A stretch of 64,000 bases of DNA from Conoideocrella luteorostrata (taxonomy: Eukaryota > Ascomycota > Sordariomycetes > Hypocreales > Clavicipitaceae): assembly GCA_032433595.1 (NCBI GenBank), contig JASWJB010000137.1, forward strand, positions 1-64,000, written 5' to 3'. The position numbers and the translations under genes were made by a program. How positions within the stretch are numbered: position 1 is the first letter of the stretch; every line of letters begins with the position of its first letter. Below, one piece after another: positions 49,207 through 59,690 of the stretch. The notes beneath the pieces were generated by a model. It ran no database searches and was not told where the DNA came from. It saw only the letters and a list, made by a program, of their open reading frames with translations.

Positions 49207-51465
49207 TACGCAACAAGGCGCTGTTCAATGACTAAGTACTTTTGCTGCAAGTCAATGATTGTACCAAATACGCCAAGTTACTCACCAACTACTGCAAGTA
49301 TACGTACGTGGCAGTGGAAAACGGCCAGTTCGCTGGCAGCTAACTAGTTAGTTATTCCGCAGTCTGGGCGATAGTTAGTAGCTTTTTGCGACGGGTAGGT
49401 GCGCCCCCTTCCGCCTTCCGCGGTCATCTTTAATCAACTATCGCTCCTGCCCACCAGGATGGCTCTAAGGAGGGGTAGGGCAGGGCAGCTGCAGACAGCC
49501 GAGACAACTGCCTGGGCATTTGATTATACTCGTCCGCAAGGCTTGCATTCCGACCTGCGTGGTGGCTTCACCAAAAGCAATGAACCGGCGCATCCGTTCC
49601 GGTTGTTGGCTAGAGGAAACTATGGCACATACAACGCAATCCACCGTGTACCGTTGCCGCAGCGGGGTCGCTATCAACAAAATACACAAAGCTTTGCCAA
49701 GATGGGGAAATATTATCCGCCGGCCGCAAAGTCTACCGATTCTCGTGGTCGACGCGAAGCATTCGTCGCATAGCCATGGCCAATGGGGCCGGACCACCTG
49801 ACATGTTACTCTGCCATTCCTGTGTACAAAATATGCAACCGCCATCATCGTCACGATAATGCAGCCGCGGGGCAAGCAGGTTTGATCCCCAAGATGCCCG
49901 TGGGGGAATAAGCAACACACAGTGCATCCGAACTTCAACAAGACAGAAATGAAAGATCAACAACGGCCTTGTACATGGTACATGATCGCGCGGCCTGTAT
50001 CGGAACTTGGCCGTTTGCTCCTTCTCGCATGCCCACGGCAGAAAGGGTAACGTCCGGGCTCAGTATTGGCTTCAAGATCACAAGCAGCCTACTCGGTACT
50101 CCGTACGTTGCTGGACTTTCGTTCGGCGCGTGTCATTGTATTGCACAGTTCAAGCCCAGTTGTGGTTTCACTGAAGTGCCAGGGCGTCGGCTGCATTTCA
50201 GCCGCAAGCTCTTTCAGAACCGCGGACAGACAATGGTCGAGTCTGGTCTCGTTTCAGTGTCTAGGAGCTGTAAAGAAGTGTCCGTTGATTGGCACAGACT
50301 AAGCCGCTAGATTGCCTATTGTTCTCTATACTCAAGCCTTTCCGTCGGAAGACTGGAGCCCGAAAACTATAGTTTCTAAAAGTTGGCCGATATGGCGGCG
50401 ACGCTACAAGCGCCTTGCTTAGGCATGAGCTTCCAAGCCAGAACCGAGGGGACCGCCCAGGGCCACCACCATGACGAAATGTGGGCTATGGCGCGAAGAC
50501 GACAGCTACGACTGGAATCAATGGGGCACAATCTGGAATAGCCCAACAAGGTGCAATAACAACTTGTTGCTTTTGCTCAGCCCTGAACTTGCAACGCCCA
50601 GTGCAGTCGAGCTTGGCCTTGGCCGCATGCACCATGCTTTTGCAGTACATTGCTTCGGTAGAGCATAACTACTGATCACTTCGTACGGAGAAATCGGTTT
50701 GTTATATCGGGAGGCATTTTTCAGTGACAGTTCTATATTTGTCTCAACCACGGTCAGGGTCGGATAAGGTCACATTAGCTTGTCTACCTGTGCGACTCCA
50801 GATTTTCTAGTTCTGCTTGCTCACACAAGAAGCTTGGCAGCTTCCACAAAGGCTCTGGGCACATGGGGGGTGCAGCCAGCCAAACAGCGCCCACGTCATG
50901 TCCACCGCCCGGCTCAGAGCTTGGTGATTAAGCCGGACTTTCGGACCCGATGAATGGTGACCTGCCATCCACAAGCAGCCTTTGCCCGAAGCAGCTGAGA
51001 TGGACACCACCGTTCGGCCAAACAGGACCTCTGCTGGACTGGGGCTTCGGTGGATTGTATCAAGGCCACCCCACTGACAGCTCCAGTATTCGAGAGCAAC
51101 GAGTTGTGGCCGCTGGTTGCGACGGCTGCAGACAGGGATCTAGTCAGCCAAACTATCCAATACGGCACTAGGATGGCCGGTGGTTGACGGCTCCAGGTCC
51201 TTAGTGCAACAACTTTCTCGACAGACGTCGCAGCTTGTATACGGCGGTTGCGCATTGTACTGTAAAGTCGGCGTTCTTACAGTACCGTCGCCAAAGCCAG
51301 GGGGTTGTTCTGCTCCTCTGCTGGCGATTATCCCATATGTACTCCGTAAACGAGCAATAACGAGAATATGGTGGGCGCATGACTCTTGGAATTCGCACCA
51401 CCGCGCAAAGTATACCCCAGCACGGAGTAGAGTACCCGCTGGGCTTGGTCCCAGGACCTTGGTTT

Positions 51466-51487
51466 GAAAGCGCTTTGAAAGCGCTTT
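51466..51487. promoter_or_regulatory. Doubled GAAAGCGCTTT palindrome upstream of the reductase
   Basis: GAAAGCGCTTT occurs twice back to back (51466-51476, 51477-51487); each contains the 10-bp palindrome AAAGCGCTTT. A partial GAAAGCGC follows at about 51497-51504. It lies about 250 bp upstream of the ATG at 51733, a plausible place for a dimeric regulator to bind. Confidence 0.4.
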
Positions 51488-51732
51488 AATTCTTAAGAAA
51501 GCGCGACTCCGCAAGAGTACGGAGTAGACTTCAGAGAAATGAACTAATATCCCGCCATGGTGTAGTTGCTTATTAGTTCTTGGCCTTTCGTCCCCGTAAC
51601 CTTACTTAAACGTTCGGTGCTCTCACCTCGACAAGTGTGGTGCTGGAGTAGCTCGTTCCTAGTTGTCGTATCAACTTTTGTTCTCTTCGCCTTGTCACGT
51701 CACTCCCCACGGCAAACATCAAGCTTTCAGCA

Positions 51733-52797
51733 ATGCCTTCCAGGATTGCTTGCCCCGTGAAACCGCCGGCTACTATCATCGTAACCGGTGCCAATGGTTT
51801 TATAGCTCAGCATTGCATTTCTGCATTACTCAAGACGGGTTACCAGGTTATAGGCACCGTAAGGACGGCGGCCAAGGTTGAGCCAGTCATTGCCACCCAC
51901 AATTCACATCCCAATCTTCAAGTCGTGGTCGTGGAAGATATTACTTCATCAAGATGTTACTTAGAAGCCTTCCGGGGCTTAACACCCAGCGCGATCCTTC
52001 ACCTGGCAGCCCCGTTCCATTACCATGCGAGCAATTACGAGAGGGACCTGATGGTCCCCGCCGTCCAAGGGTCGACTGCAATCCTCGAGGCAGCATCACA
52101 TATCAAGAGCATCCAGCGGGTTATTCATACCAATAGTTTTGCCTGCATTTACGACGCCGCGGCCGGGCTGTGTCCCGAAAAGACATACACCTCAAAGGAT
52201 TGGAGCCCACTTACCTACGAAGATGGAGTCAATGCAACAAACGCTCCTACCGCTTATCGGGCAAGCAAGACGGCTGCTGAAAAGGCAGCGTGGAAATTCA
52301 TGAGCAAAGAAAAGCCCGGGTATGATCTGGTCAGCTTGTGCCCGACGATGGTCTTCGGCCCTTTCTTGCCAGGATCCAAGCCCAAGGCGATTCAGGATGT
52401 CAACACAAGCAACCTCATGGTGTGGTCTGTCGTCTCTGCAGGCAAGGACCAATCCGTTCCTCCCACCAAAGGTCCCTGCTGGGTTGATGTGCGAGACGTA
52501 GCCGACGCTCATGTCAATGCTCTTCTTGTACCTGAAGCCGGCGGTGGCCGCTACATGTTGTGCCAAGGCGTCTATTGCAACCAGGAACTCGCCGACGTTA
52601 GCCGCAAGGTGACATCAAAGTACGCGGAAAAGATACCCGTCGGTGAGCCTGGCAAGAGGGAAAGCCATAGCCATTTCAGCATTGATGCCAGTGATGCCGA
52701 AAGAGTTCTTGGCCTGAAGTGGAGGAATTTAGAGGACTCTTTGGGAGATCTCGTACCTCAACTATTCGAGATTGAACGGAATCAGATTGCAGCATGA
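51733..52797 (+). CDS. Gre2-like NAD(P)-dependent ketone/aldehyde reductase (extended SDR)
   Basis: An intronless 354-residue extended short-chain dehydrogenase of the dihydroflavonol-reductase/methylglyoxal-reductase (Gre2) type, reducing a carbonyl to an alcohol in the cytosol. The nucleotide motif TGANGFI lies at 18-24; the catalytic residues are Ser135 (TNSFA), Tyr175 and Lys179 (YRASK). A Pro-rich structural motif (CPTMVFGP) follows. The ATG at 51733 gives a short leader (MPSRIACPVKPP) before the first beta strand. A doubled palindrome 250 bp upstream may be its operator. Relatives act on diketones, aldehydes or polyketide intermediates; the substrate is not deducible. Confidence 0.9.
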   Translation: MPSRIACPVKPPATIIVTGANGFIAQHCISALLKTGYQVIGTVRTAAKVEPVIATHNSHPNLQVVVVEDITSSRCYLEAFRGLTPSAILHLAAPFHYHASNYERDLMVPAVQGSTAILEAASHIKSIQRVIHTNSFACIYDAAAGLCPEKTYTSKDWSPLTYEDGVNATNAPTAYRASKTAAEKAAWKFMSKEKPGYDLVSLCPTMVFGPFLPGSKPKAIQDVNTSNLMVWSVVSAGKDQSVPPTKGPCWVDVRDVADAHVNALLVPEAGGGRYMLCQGVYCNQELADVSRKVTSKYAEKIPVGEPGKRESHSHFSIDASDAERVLGLKWRNLEDSLGDLVPQLFEIERNQIAA

Positions 52798-53660
52798 TGT
52801 GGCGTTGCAAGCGTCCTAGTTAGCGTGTGGTTTATGGTTCTCTCCATCTGTGCTTAGAGCGGGTTCGGTTGGGTTGGTTTTCATGCTCATTTAAAGTTAC
52901 TAATACCCACAACGGGTGTGGGCGGCGACGCTTAATCTTTTTATCAAAATTTGTCATGAGCGGAAACGATTAATGAACAAATATAAAAACACTCTTGGGA
53001 CTTTTACTTTAATTCGTGCATTGGAGTCGTAACGTTTACGTAAACCAACATTGGTTGTACAGTTCGGCGCTGGGTTAGGTGGGTGATTGACTACAAGATG
53101 AACAGCGAGCTACCCTAGGCAGCTATCCCACCAGAAAGTGTAATTCCCCATCCCGGGTGTATATAAATTGTCGGGCTATCTTGCATGCTAGGGCAGCTCT
53201 CTCTTGCTGGCCATTTTCGCTATAAGCTTTTTCTCTGCAGTGATTTGTTTGGAAAAACAACTCGTTGCATGATCAGTGGCAGAGGACGTGCCAAATAAAC
53301 ATCTAAAGCAACTGCCCATTGACTCTGACCCAACCCTATGGAAACGTTAGGCCGTTCGCTATGATAATAAATGGACATGCCCAACTGCAGTAGACAAAAT
53401 AAGTAAACAAAAAAGGATGGCCATTGGCTGCGTATGTAAATCGCCTCGAACCCATCGTGCATGCCATACCTATTAGATCAAGCGGGTACCTTAACCGAAT
53501 GATGATGCGTAAACATGCTGTGGAGACTAACATAACGGCTTATGAGTAATCCAGACAGATGCCACACACGAATATAAAACCTGAACGTTTCGTGACTAGG
53601 TGGTGGCCACGGACGTGCTGTGACTTTCCTGTCTGTTGACTTGTAACAACGGGGGCAACG
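52798..53660. other. Intergenic region
   Basis: Spacer between two tandem plus-strand genes. An AT-rich stretch lies at about 52975-52992 and a TATATAAAT element at about 53160-53168. No gene is seen. Confidence 0.6.
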
Positions 53661-55421
53661 ATGCATGAGAAACTCTGGCGGGAAGAGGCACACGTCTCTG
53701 CCCATCGCGCGGCTCAAAAACAAAGCGGTTGGCGCATTGTTGTCATATCAATTGTCGCCTCGTTGTGGATGGTATCATCTTGGCGATTCCTTGCCGGATC
53801 AAAGCCAAACATCGGTCCTGCAAAACCAGAGGTTCGCAGGTATCCAGGTGAAAAGATCCAGTGGGAGCCATGCGGCAGTATCGATGACCATGAGTTGGAA
53901 TGTAGCGAGATAAGCGTCCCCATGGACCAGTTCAATGCCACCAACTCGGGAGACAAGACGTTCGAGATTCCCCTCATCCGTCTGCGCGGCAAAAACGCTA
54001 CGGAAAACATGGTGCTGAATCCCGGCGGCCCCGGGGGCGGCGGCATTGGGTTCGTGCGTGAGTTTGGAAAGCAGCTCAATGTGATTGTTGGCGAAAACTA
54101 CCATTTGCTTAGCTTTGACCCCCGGGGTGTCAATTCGTCGAGGCCCCTGGCTGCTTGTTATCCCGACGAGGAGACCAAGACGAAATTTCACTTCTATAGA
54201 GACGGCGACCTCGTTCGTGATAGCCCGAGGCGATATGCCTGGAGTACGAATTATGCCAAAGCGTGCGCTGAAAATATGGGGGAGCACGGTAAGTATATGA
54301 ACACGCCTCAGACAGCGGCGGACATGAATAGTATTCTTGATGCCATTGGCCAGCAAGACATGGTCTATTGGGGGTTTTCGTACGGATCGTTACTGGGACA
54401 GACCTATGCTGGGATGTACCGTGAACGGTCCAAGAGGGTTATCATAGATGGAGTCGTCAATCAGTTTGAATGGTATACTGAGCCTATACTTTCCATGGAC
54501 TATATCGACACATACGCTGTCGTTGAGGGTTTCTTTGACGAGTGTTTCAAGGCAGGCGACGACTGCGCCTTGGCAAAACTCGGAACGTCCGCGCAACACC
54601 TCAAGGAAACGGTCTTCCACTTCATGGATCAACTGGCAGATGCGCCTATCGCTGCGTACGAAAACGCCTCTACCTACGGCCTCATCGATTACAACAATCT
54701 CTGGATTGATGGCTTCTTCCGCGCCACCTACAAGCCCTCGAACTGGCCAACGTTTGCACAAACAGTGGCCAATCTCATGAATGGAAACACCACCGACGCG
54801 TTAATGTCATTTACGTTTTCGACGTTTGCCAAGATCCAGGGCGACGCTACGGATGTGGTGGCACTCAATGACGGCGCATCAGGTGCCAAGTTCTGGCCCC
54901 AGGGACGACGAGAGTTCCTCGACAAGATAATGCCTTACTATAAGAACTCGTCTATCGCGGCGTCCACTAATAGGATGTACTCTGCTAAGCAGCAGTGGCT
55001 CATCCCGCGAACACATGACTACGTTCCTCGGAGGGGTGTCGAGACTGCGCATCCGCTGCTCATTCTGTCGACTACGTATGACCCTGTGTGTCCGCTGGCG
55101 GCGGCGAGGACGGCTAACGATGCGTTTGTGGGATCCAAGTTGGCGGAGTTGAAGGCCTATGGGCACTGTTCGTTGGCCATGCCGTCACTGTGCGTTGCGA
55201 GACATGTTCGCAATTATTTGCGGGATGGGACGTTGCCTGAAGAAGGGGCAACGTGTGAGGTTGATGCTTTGTACTTTGGGAAGAGGAATATGATGGGGAG
55301 AGCTGAGAAAAAGGTCTTTGAGATGGATGTGGAAGAGGAGGAAGATGAAGAAGATGATGAAAGGGTTTTACAGGCGCAGATGGAGATTGGAAGGGGGATG
55401 GAGTGGTTGCGTAGTCGGTGA
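53661..55421 (+). CDS. Membrane-anchored TAP-like alpha/beta hydrolase (tripeptidyl/prolyl-aminopeptidase family)
   Basis: An intronless 586-residue serine hydrolase. An uncleaved-type signal anchor (about residues 24-44, WRIVVISIVASLWMV) suggests a type II membrane protein with its catalytic part in the lumen or outside. The alpha/beta-hydrolase core shows NPGGPGGGG (oxyanion loop, about 120-128), SFDPRGVNSSRP, the nucleophile elbow GFSYG (Ser240), the acid in STTYDPVCPL (Asp474) and the base in YGHCSL (His502). The C-terminal part matches the TAP-like extension found in actinobacterial tripeptidyl aminopeptidases and their fungal relatives. The tail carries an acidic run (EEEEDEEDDE). Likely activity is removal of N-terminal peptides, or hydrolysis of esters or amides. 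It lies in tandem with an APH-fold kinase. Confidence 0.9.
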   Translation: MHEKLWREEAHVSAHRAAQKQSGWRIVVISIVASLWMVSSWRFLAGSKPNIGPAKPEVRRYPGEKIQWEPCGSIDDHELECSEISVPMDQFNATNSGDKTFEIPLIRLRGKNATENMVLNPGGPGGGGIGFVREFGKQLNVIVGENYHLLSFDPRGVNSSRPLAACYPDEETKTKFHFYRDGDLVRDSPRRYAWSTNYAKACAENMGEHGKYMNTPQTAADMNSILDAIGQQDMVYWGFSYGSLLGQTYAGMYRERSKRVIIDGVVNQFEWYTEPILSMDYIDTYAVVEGFFDECFKAGDDCALAKLGTSAQHLKETVFHFMDQLADAPIAAYENASTYGLIDYNNLWIDGFFRATYKPSNWPTFAQTVANLMNGNTTDALMSFTFSTFAKIQGDATDVVALNDGASGAKFWPQGRREFLDKIMPYYKNSSIAASTNRMYSAKQQWLIPRTHDYVPRRGVETAHPLLILSTTYDPVCPLAAARTANDAFVGSKLAELKAYGHCSLAMPSLCVARHVRNYLRDGTLPEEGATCEVDALYFGKRNMMGRAEKKVFEMDVEEEEDEEDDERVLQAQMEIGRGMEWLRSR

Positions 55422-55795
55422 TAATGGGATTGGCGACTCTATACGTTGGATTAGCAGGTTGATATGTTAATAAGAAAAAGGAGCAGCATTCCGGGACTGG
55501 CACAGGATTTTAAAAGTATGGTGAATCTCGAGTTGTATGACATGTTGCATTTTGTGATCTGTATGATGCCATGATTGTTGGCAACCCCAGCTTCAATCTA
55601 CTCATGCTCGGTACGAGGAAAACGAAAGGTTTACAGCGTACTCCACACCGAGTATGGCTTGACTCATCTCGGCGAGCGCTTGACCTCCGGTCTGATCCGG
55701 CATCTACTAAAATAAAAAGCTAGAAACCGAAAAAGCAAGCCAAGATGGACGGAATATAGTCTTTACATCCTGATCTTTTACCTACGAACAATACG
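55422..55795. other. Short spacer between tandem genes
   Basis: 374 bp holding the 3' end of the hydrolase and the promoter of the kinase-like gene. No gene is seen. Confidence 0.6.
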
Positions 55796-56716
55796 ATGGA
55801 CAACGCAGCCAAAGTCCCCGACGCCTCGGCTCTACAGCTCCTGGAATCGCTCCCCCAGGTTCTCAAACCAGTGCGACTACAACGCAGCAGCGAAGGCGGC
55901 GAGCATATCGTCTGGATTGTCAACGACTCGCTGGTCCTCCGTCTGCCGGTCGAGCAGACCGACACGAGCACCCTGCTCCGGGAAAAGCAGCTACTGGATC
56001 TGATCCGAAAGGACGGTGGCATTGCAAGGTTAATACCATGGTGCGTTGGCATAGGTTCTTGGCCGTCATGCCGCAACTGGCAATATGCTCTCTATCACAA
56101 AGTAGAGGGCATTTCTGTAGAGCATGCGCCGGAAGCAGTCACGAACATGACGGAGGATGACCTGGTGGCGTTTATGACCTCTTTGAAGAAGGCGCCCGTC
56201 GAGGAAGCTCGCAAGATGGGTGTTCCGACCGGCGAAACCGTGAACGATGATCAATTGATTGTGGCTGCGTTGGGCGCTTTGCGGAGACTAGAGGCCAACG
56301 ATCAATTGCAAGCGTCAGCTCTGAGGAAAGTGAAGCTTGTGGTCCCTATGAATCGGCATGACTTGGATACATCTACGTCTACAGAACAGGTTCTCACGCA
56401 TGCAGACCTCAAAGGCGAACATATATTTGTTGGCCGTGATGGTCGTGTCACGGGCATTATCGACTGGAGCGACGCGCAGATTGGATGCCCGTCGTTCGAC
56501 ATATCTGGTTTGGCGATATCAGTGGGTGCGCGGATGGCGGCTCGGGTGGCGCGCAGAGTTGGCTACTCGGCTGGAATTGTGTCGAGGGGATTGCTGATGG
56601 CGAGGAGCAACAGTTTGGTGTATTTGGACGAAGTGATGAATGCGGGTAGTGATTATCCGGAGTGGTTGATCAGGAGGCAGCTGGAGAGGGCTTGCGAAGA
56701 TGTTGAGGCTTCGTAG
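55796..56716 (+). CDS. APH-fold small-molecule kinase (phosphotransferase family)
   Basis: An intronless 306-residue protein of the aminoglycoside phosphotransferase fold, which transfers phosphate from ATP to a hydroxyl of a small molecule. The catalytic loop is THADLKGEH (about 201-209) with Asp204 as base; the usual Asn five residues later is His209, as also seen in macrolide-kinase-like members. The metal-binding motif is GIIDWSDA (Asp223). The N-terminal lobe has GGEHIVW and VLRLP, with Arg where many kinases have Lys. No signal peptide. Fungal members are mostly uncharacterised; roles in drug or metabolite inactivation, or in choline/homoserine-type phosphorylation, are possible. It is separated by 374 bp from the upstream hydrolase, same strand. 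Confidence 0.85.
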   Translation: MDNAAKVPDASALQLLESLPQVLKPVRLQRSSEGGEHIVWIVNDSLVLRLPVEQTDTSTLLREKQLLDLIRKDGGIARLIPWCVGIGSWPSCRNWQYALYHKVEGISVEHAPEAVTNMTEDDLVAFMTSLKKAPVEEARKMGVPTGETVNDDQLIVAALGALRRLEANDQLQASALRKVKLVVPMNRHDLDTSTSTEQVLTHADLKGEHIFVGRDGRVTGIIDWSDAQIGCPSFDISGLAISVGARMAARVARRVGYSAGIVSRGLLMARSNSLVYLDEVMNAGSDYPEWLIRRQLERACEDVEAS

Positions 56717-57360
56717 GTGTTTATAGACTCGGGGCGTCTGGCTCATTAATTCACAGCCTCCTTGGTCTGTCTGCGATGGATGTGGTCACAAAACATAGCA
56801 AAGTCAGCCCATGATACGATTAGTTCCAATGCTGTCGCTCACCGCCTGGGGAAAGCTGGACTATATGACCGTGATGGCCGCAGCTCCTCTCGAATCCAGA
56901 TGATTACATATCACCCTTGTCTCCGCAACCTGTCCAAACATGAGGTCACCGGTTTGTAAGCAGCATCGATGGATATTCTCGTTGCGTCTCATTCTAAGTC
57001 CGTTAACCCCGACCGTCATTACGCTTCGTTTGGGCTTGCAGTCCAATAATTCTAGTCCCTGCAATAACGGGATAATTTTACCGGGCTTCACATAGTCACT
57101 GCCAGCAACCAACACTCATAACTCAGCCAAGCTGACTCCATAGGCTGTATCAACATGATTGTGGGGCCTGGCTGTCCGCCCCGTCGTGCCTATTGTCTTA
57201 GCACTTCACGTCTATTGTGCCCCGCCTTGACGTCGTCGACGTGAATCGAGTATAAATACTAGCTACCCACGACGCATATTGGATGACACCTCAAATTCTC
57301 TACTAGGCTCTCTCTGCTCTATCTACACCCTCAATCGAACAATTAAAACATTTCCTGAAC
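56717..57360. other. Intergenic region with short-chain dehydrogenase promoter
   Basis: No gene. The right end carries a clear core promoter: TATAAATA at 57251-57258 and a CT/CA-rich leader before the ATG at 57361. Confidence 0.6.
57251..57258 (+). promoter_or_regulatory. TATA box of the short-chain dehydrogenase
   Basis: TATAAATA 103-110 bp upstream of the ATG at 57361, followed by a pyrimidine-rich, then CA-rich leader. Confidence 0.55.
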
Positions 57361-58463
57361 ATGGCTTCTCTCGCAAAGACAGTTGTTGCAACCGGCTTCT
57401 CTTCTGGACTGGTGAGCGCCAACGACGACCCTCAGTTTAGTTTACAGGCTAATTGTTCCCGTGTGGAAAAATAACAGGGCTTCGAAGTGCTGAAGCAGCT
57501 GTTGGAACAGGCTACTGCGTATAATATTATCCTCGGCGCCCGAGACACCAAGACTACCAGCAGTGCTGTCGAAAAGCTGCAGTACGACCGCACCGCAAAT
57601 GGCGTCACTGTCCTGCCAGTTGACCTGGCTGATCTGAAGGGAGTCAATTCGTTTGCTAAGCAAACGTTGGACAAGGTCGGCCAGGGCAAGATTGATTATT
57701 TGTTGTTGAATGCAGGCATGTTCAGGGCAGCAGAGGAGAAGGGATCGCATGGGTCGAAGTGGTGCGAGGCCGCTGTGGTGAATCACTTTTGTGAGTTGTG
57801 ATGATGTCTTCTTCCCTTGCGGAGACAACACTCTGCATCCGGACGAAACAACTAATGCGGGAGACGACACAGCTCAGCACTATTTGATGCACTTACTGCG
57901 CGAGAAGCTTGTCGCCTCCAAGTCCCGAATCGTCGTTGTCTCGTCAGGTGCTATACGCAATGTTGAGGATCCTAGTACGTCACCTCCTCCGCCTCCCAGC
58001 CATGACAGCTTGCTCAAAGGAATGGCCGTGAGAGCTAACAACCCATGTAGGCACTATTGAGGAATCGCTCAAGGCCGGCTCCGGAGCTGACGGAATGCGC
58101 GTCTACGCATGCAGCAAATTCACACAACTTCTCGGCGCGCACTGGTGGCGACGCCAGCTGAAGGACCAGTGCACAGTCGTTGCCGTATCGCCAGGACTAA
58201 TTCCCAATACTGGCCTTGGGCGAGGCACCGAGATGAAGATCTCAGAGAGTGCGCCTGATGCGAAGACGATACCGCAGGGTGCTTCCAATATTCTGCAAGC
58301 AGCTTGGCGAAGTGACTTCCCCGAAAACCCGGATCGTATTTTTCTGACCAGTTGGGGAGAGTGGTGGGATCTGGATGTGATTGGGAAGAGCGTGGACAAG
58401 GAGCTTCAGAATAAGTGGTGTCCTACGAAGGAGGATTTGGAGAAGGATGCTGGTATCGTTTAA
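57361..58463 (+). CDS. Short-chain dehydrogenase/reductase (classical-type SDR)
   Basis: An NAD(P)-dependent oxidoreductase, four exons: join(57361..57411, 57478..57790, 57873..57974, 58051..58463), 292 residues in frame. Exon 1 encodes the first strand and the start of the cofactor loop; splicing yields TGFSSGLGFEVLKQL, a TGxxxGxG motif split by the intron. Other marks: NAGMF (NAG), VVNHFSQHYLMHLL, VVVSSGA (catalytic Ser) and YACSK (Tyr174, Lys178). C-terminal features (SPGLIPNTGLGR) match the protochlorophyllide-reductase-like SDRs of fungi. The substrate is unknown. It is convergent with the cyclase-family gene (3' ends 147 bp apart), and the two could act on one pathway. A TATA box lies about 105 bp upstream. 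Confidence 0.9.
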
Positions 58464-58609
58464 GATAGTTAGACACGAAGTATTATACGATGTGAGCATG
58501 ACATCATCATGATAGAATTGTGTAAAATCAGTGACGAAAAATCATGAAACAGAACCGGTGGGTGTATGATCCTGTCTATTCCCTACCAGTACCGACCAAG
58601 ATGGCCGTA

Positions 58610-59690
58610 TTAAAAGATTGCTACCCCATTTGGTGGACTCGCAACACCGCCCGGGACCTGGAGAATATTAGCCTCACCATCTTATTCGGAATCCTAGAAT
58701 CCTTACTTTTAGAGGCACACTGCTGAAGAAGAAACTCCATCTATTTCTTTTCTTACACTCCGCGCTCAGCTCTTCCAAGTCGAAAAGTTCGCCAATCGGC
58801 ATTCCCCATCCCGCCAAAAGCCACTGGTGCAACTGAAAGTCCGGGTTCTGGCACGGCCACGCCTCCATGGACGGGTGGTCTCCCGCAATCGCGGCAAACG
58901 AGTGATCCCAGATCCAGCGAAGCATTTCCTCCGAGGATTCAACCCCGATAGCAGGAGGGGGGAGTGTTTCTGCCAGCGCTGCGCGTTGTTCGCTCGAATA
59001 ATCCTGATATCCTCTCGTCCAGCCAGTGCGGATAAAGAGAATATCCCCGGCTTTGAGTTTTGTGCCTTGGCTTGCGGCGACTTCTTGTAGAGTAGATGAC
59101 GGGATGGACACCGTCTCGAAGGGCTTGATTTGTATTCCTTGTCCATCTGCCCATGCGGCATAGTCAAGAAGAACGCCGCGGCCGACAATGCCGCCTTTCT
59201 CAACCCAAGCTGGAAGTGTCTCGTGAGCCCATCTTACATTCATCACAGGCAATTGATTGAGAGAAAAATTGAAGATAAGGGAAGTCATACCGTGAATTCC
59301 ATTCTTGTTTGTATTCATGACATCATGCTGCGTTACGCCATTGTAATAAACCTTTTCCTTCTGGTAGCCATAATGTCGGAGCCCATCCCACTGCGAACTG
59401 CTCTGCGTATTCAATATCAGCTCATCGTCATTGACTGTCCTCGGCGTCTTGTGCTTGATCGTATGTTCAATTGCCCGACGGCCAAAGCACGGCGGTGACA
59501 TGCTGTTGAGATACCAGTCTGTAGATACTCGGACTCCGTCCACAATCTCTCGCGCGGCGCTGGCTACATTCTCGGGTGTTAGCAAGTTGAGAGTGCCGCA
59601 TTGGTCATTGTCCCCGAACAGGCCCCAGGCATTTCCGGGAGGGCCGTCCTTTCGGAGGGGCAACTCATTGAACGAAGGCCTGGGCGGCAT
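58610..59690 (-). CDS. Cyclase-family (kynurenine formamidase-like) metal hydrolase
   Basis: A metal-dependent hydrolase of the PF04199 cyclase family. The spliced model is complement(58610..58657, 58707..59209, 59291..59690), 316 residues. Intron 1 (59210-59290, 81 nt) has no stop and is a multiple of three, so an unspliced reading also stays open; removing it restores NGIHAWVEKGGIVGRG, the expected family sequence. Intron 2 (49 nt) replaces a short spurious tail with VPGGVASPPNGVAIF, the usual fungal C-terminus. SSQWDGLRHYGYQ and the later HSFAAIAGDHPSMEAW carry likely metal and catalytic residues. No signal peptide. Family members open or close lactam or lactone rings; the substrate here is unknown. 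It is convergent with the SDR gene. Confidence 0.9.

Larger units (their letters stand above)
48156..51732. other. Intergenic region (3.6 kb) rich in the dispersed motif
   Basis: No supportable gene. It holds six exact copies of the 9-mer (49034, 49191, 49198, 50097, 51340, 51518), the 16-bp palindrome at 49191-49206, CTAACTAGTTAG-type elements near 48782-48794 and 49341-49354, and a doubled 11-mer palindrome at 51466-51487, upstream of the reductase. Confidence 0.65.

Noticed and set aside
58674..59690. Single-exon reading of the cyclase-family gene (338 codons)
   Set aside because: It would include a 27-residue insert beginning at a GTATGA donor and a spurious tail (RILGFRIRW). Two introns restore the family sequence.
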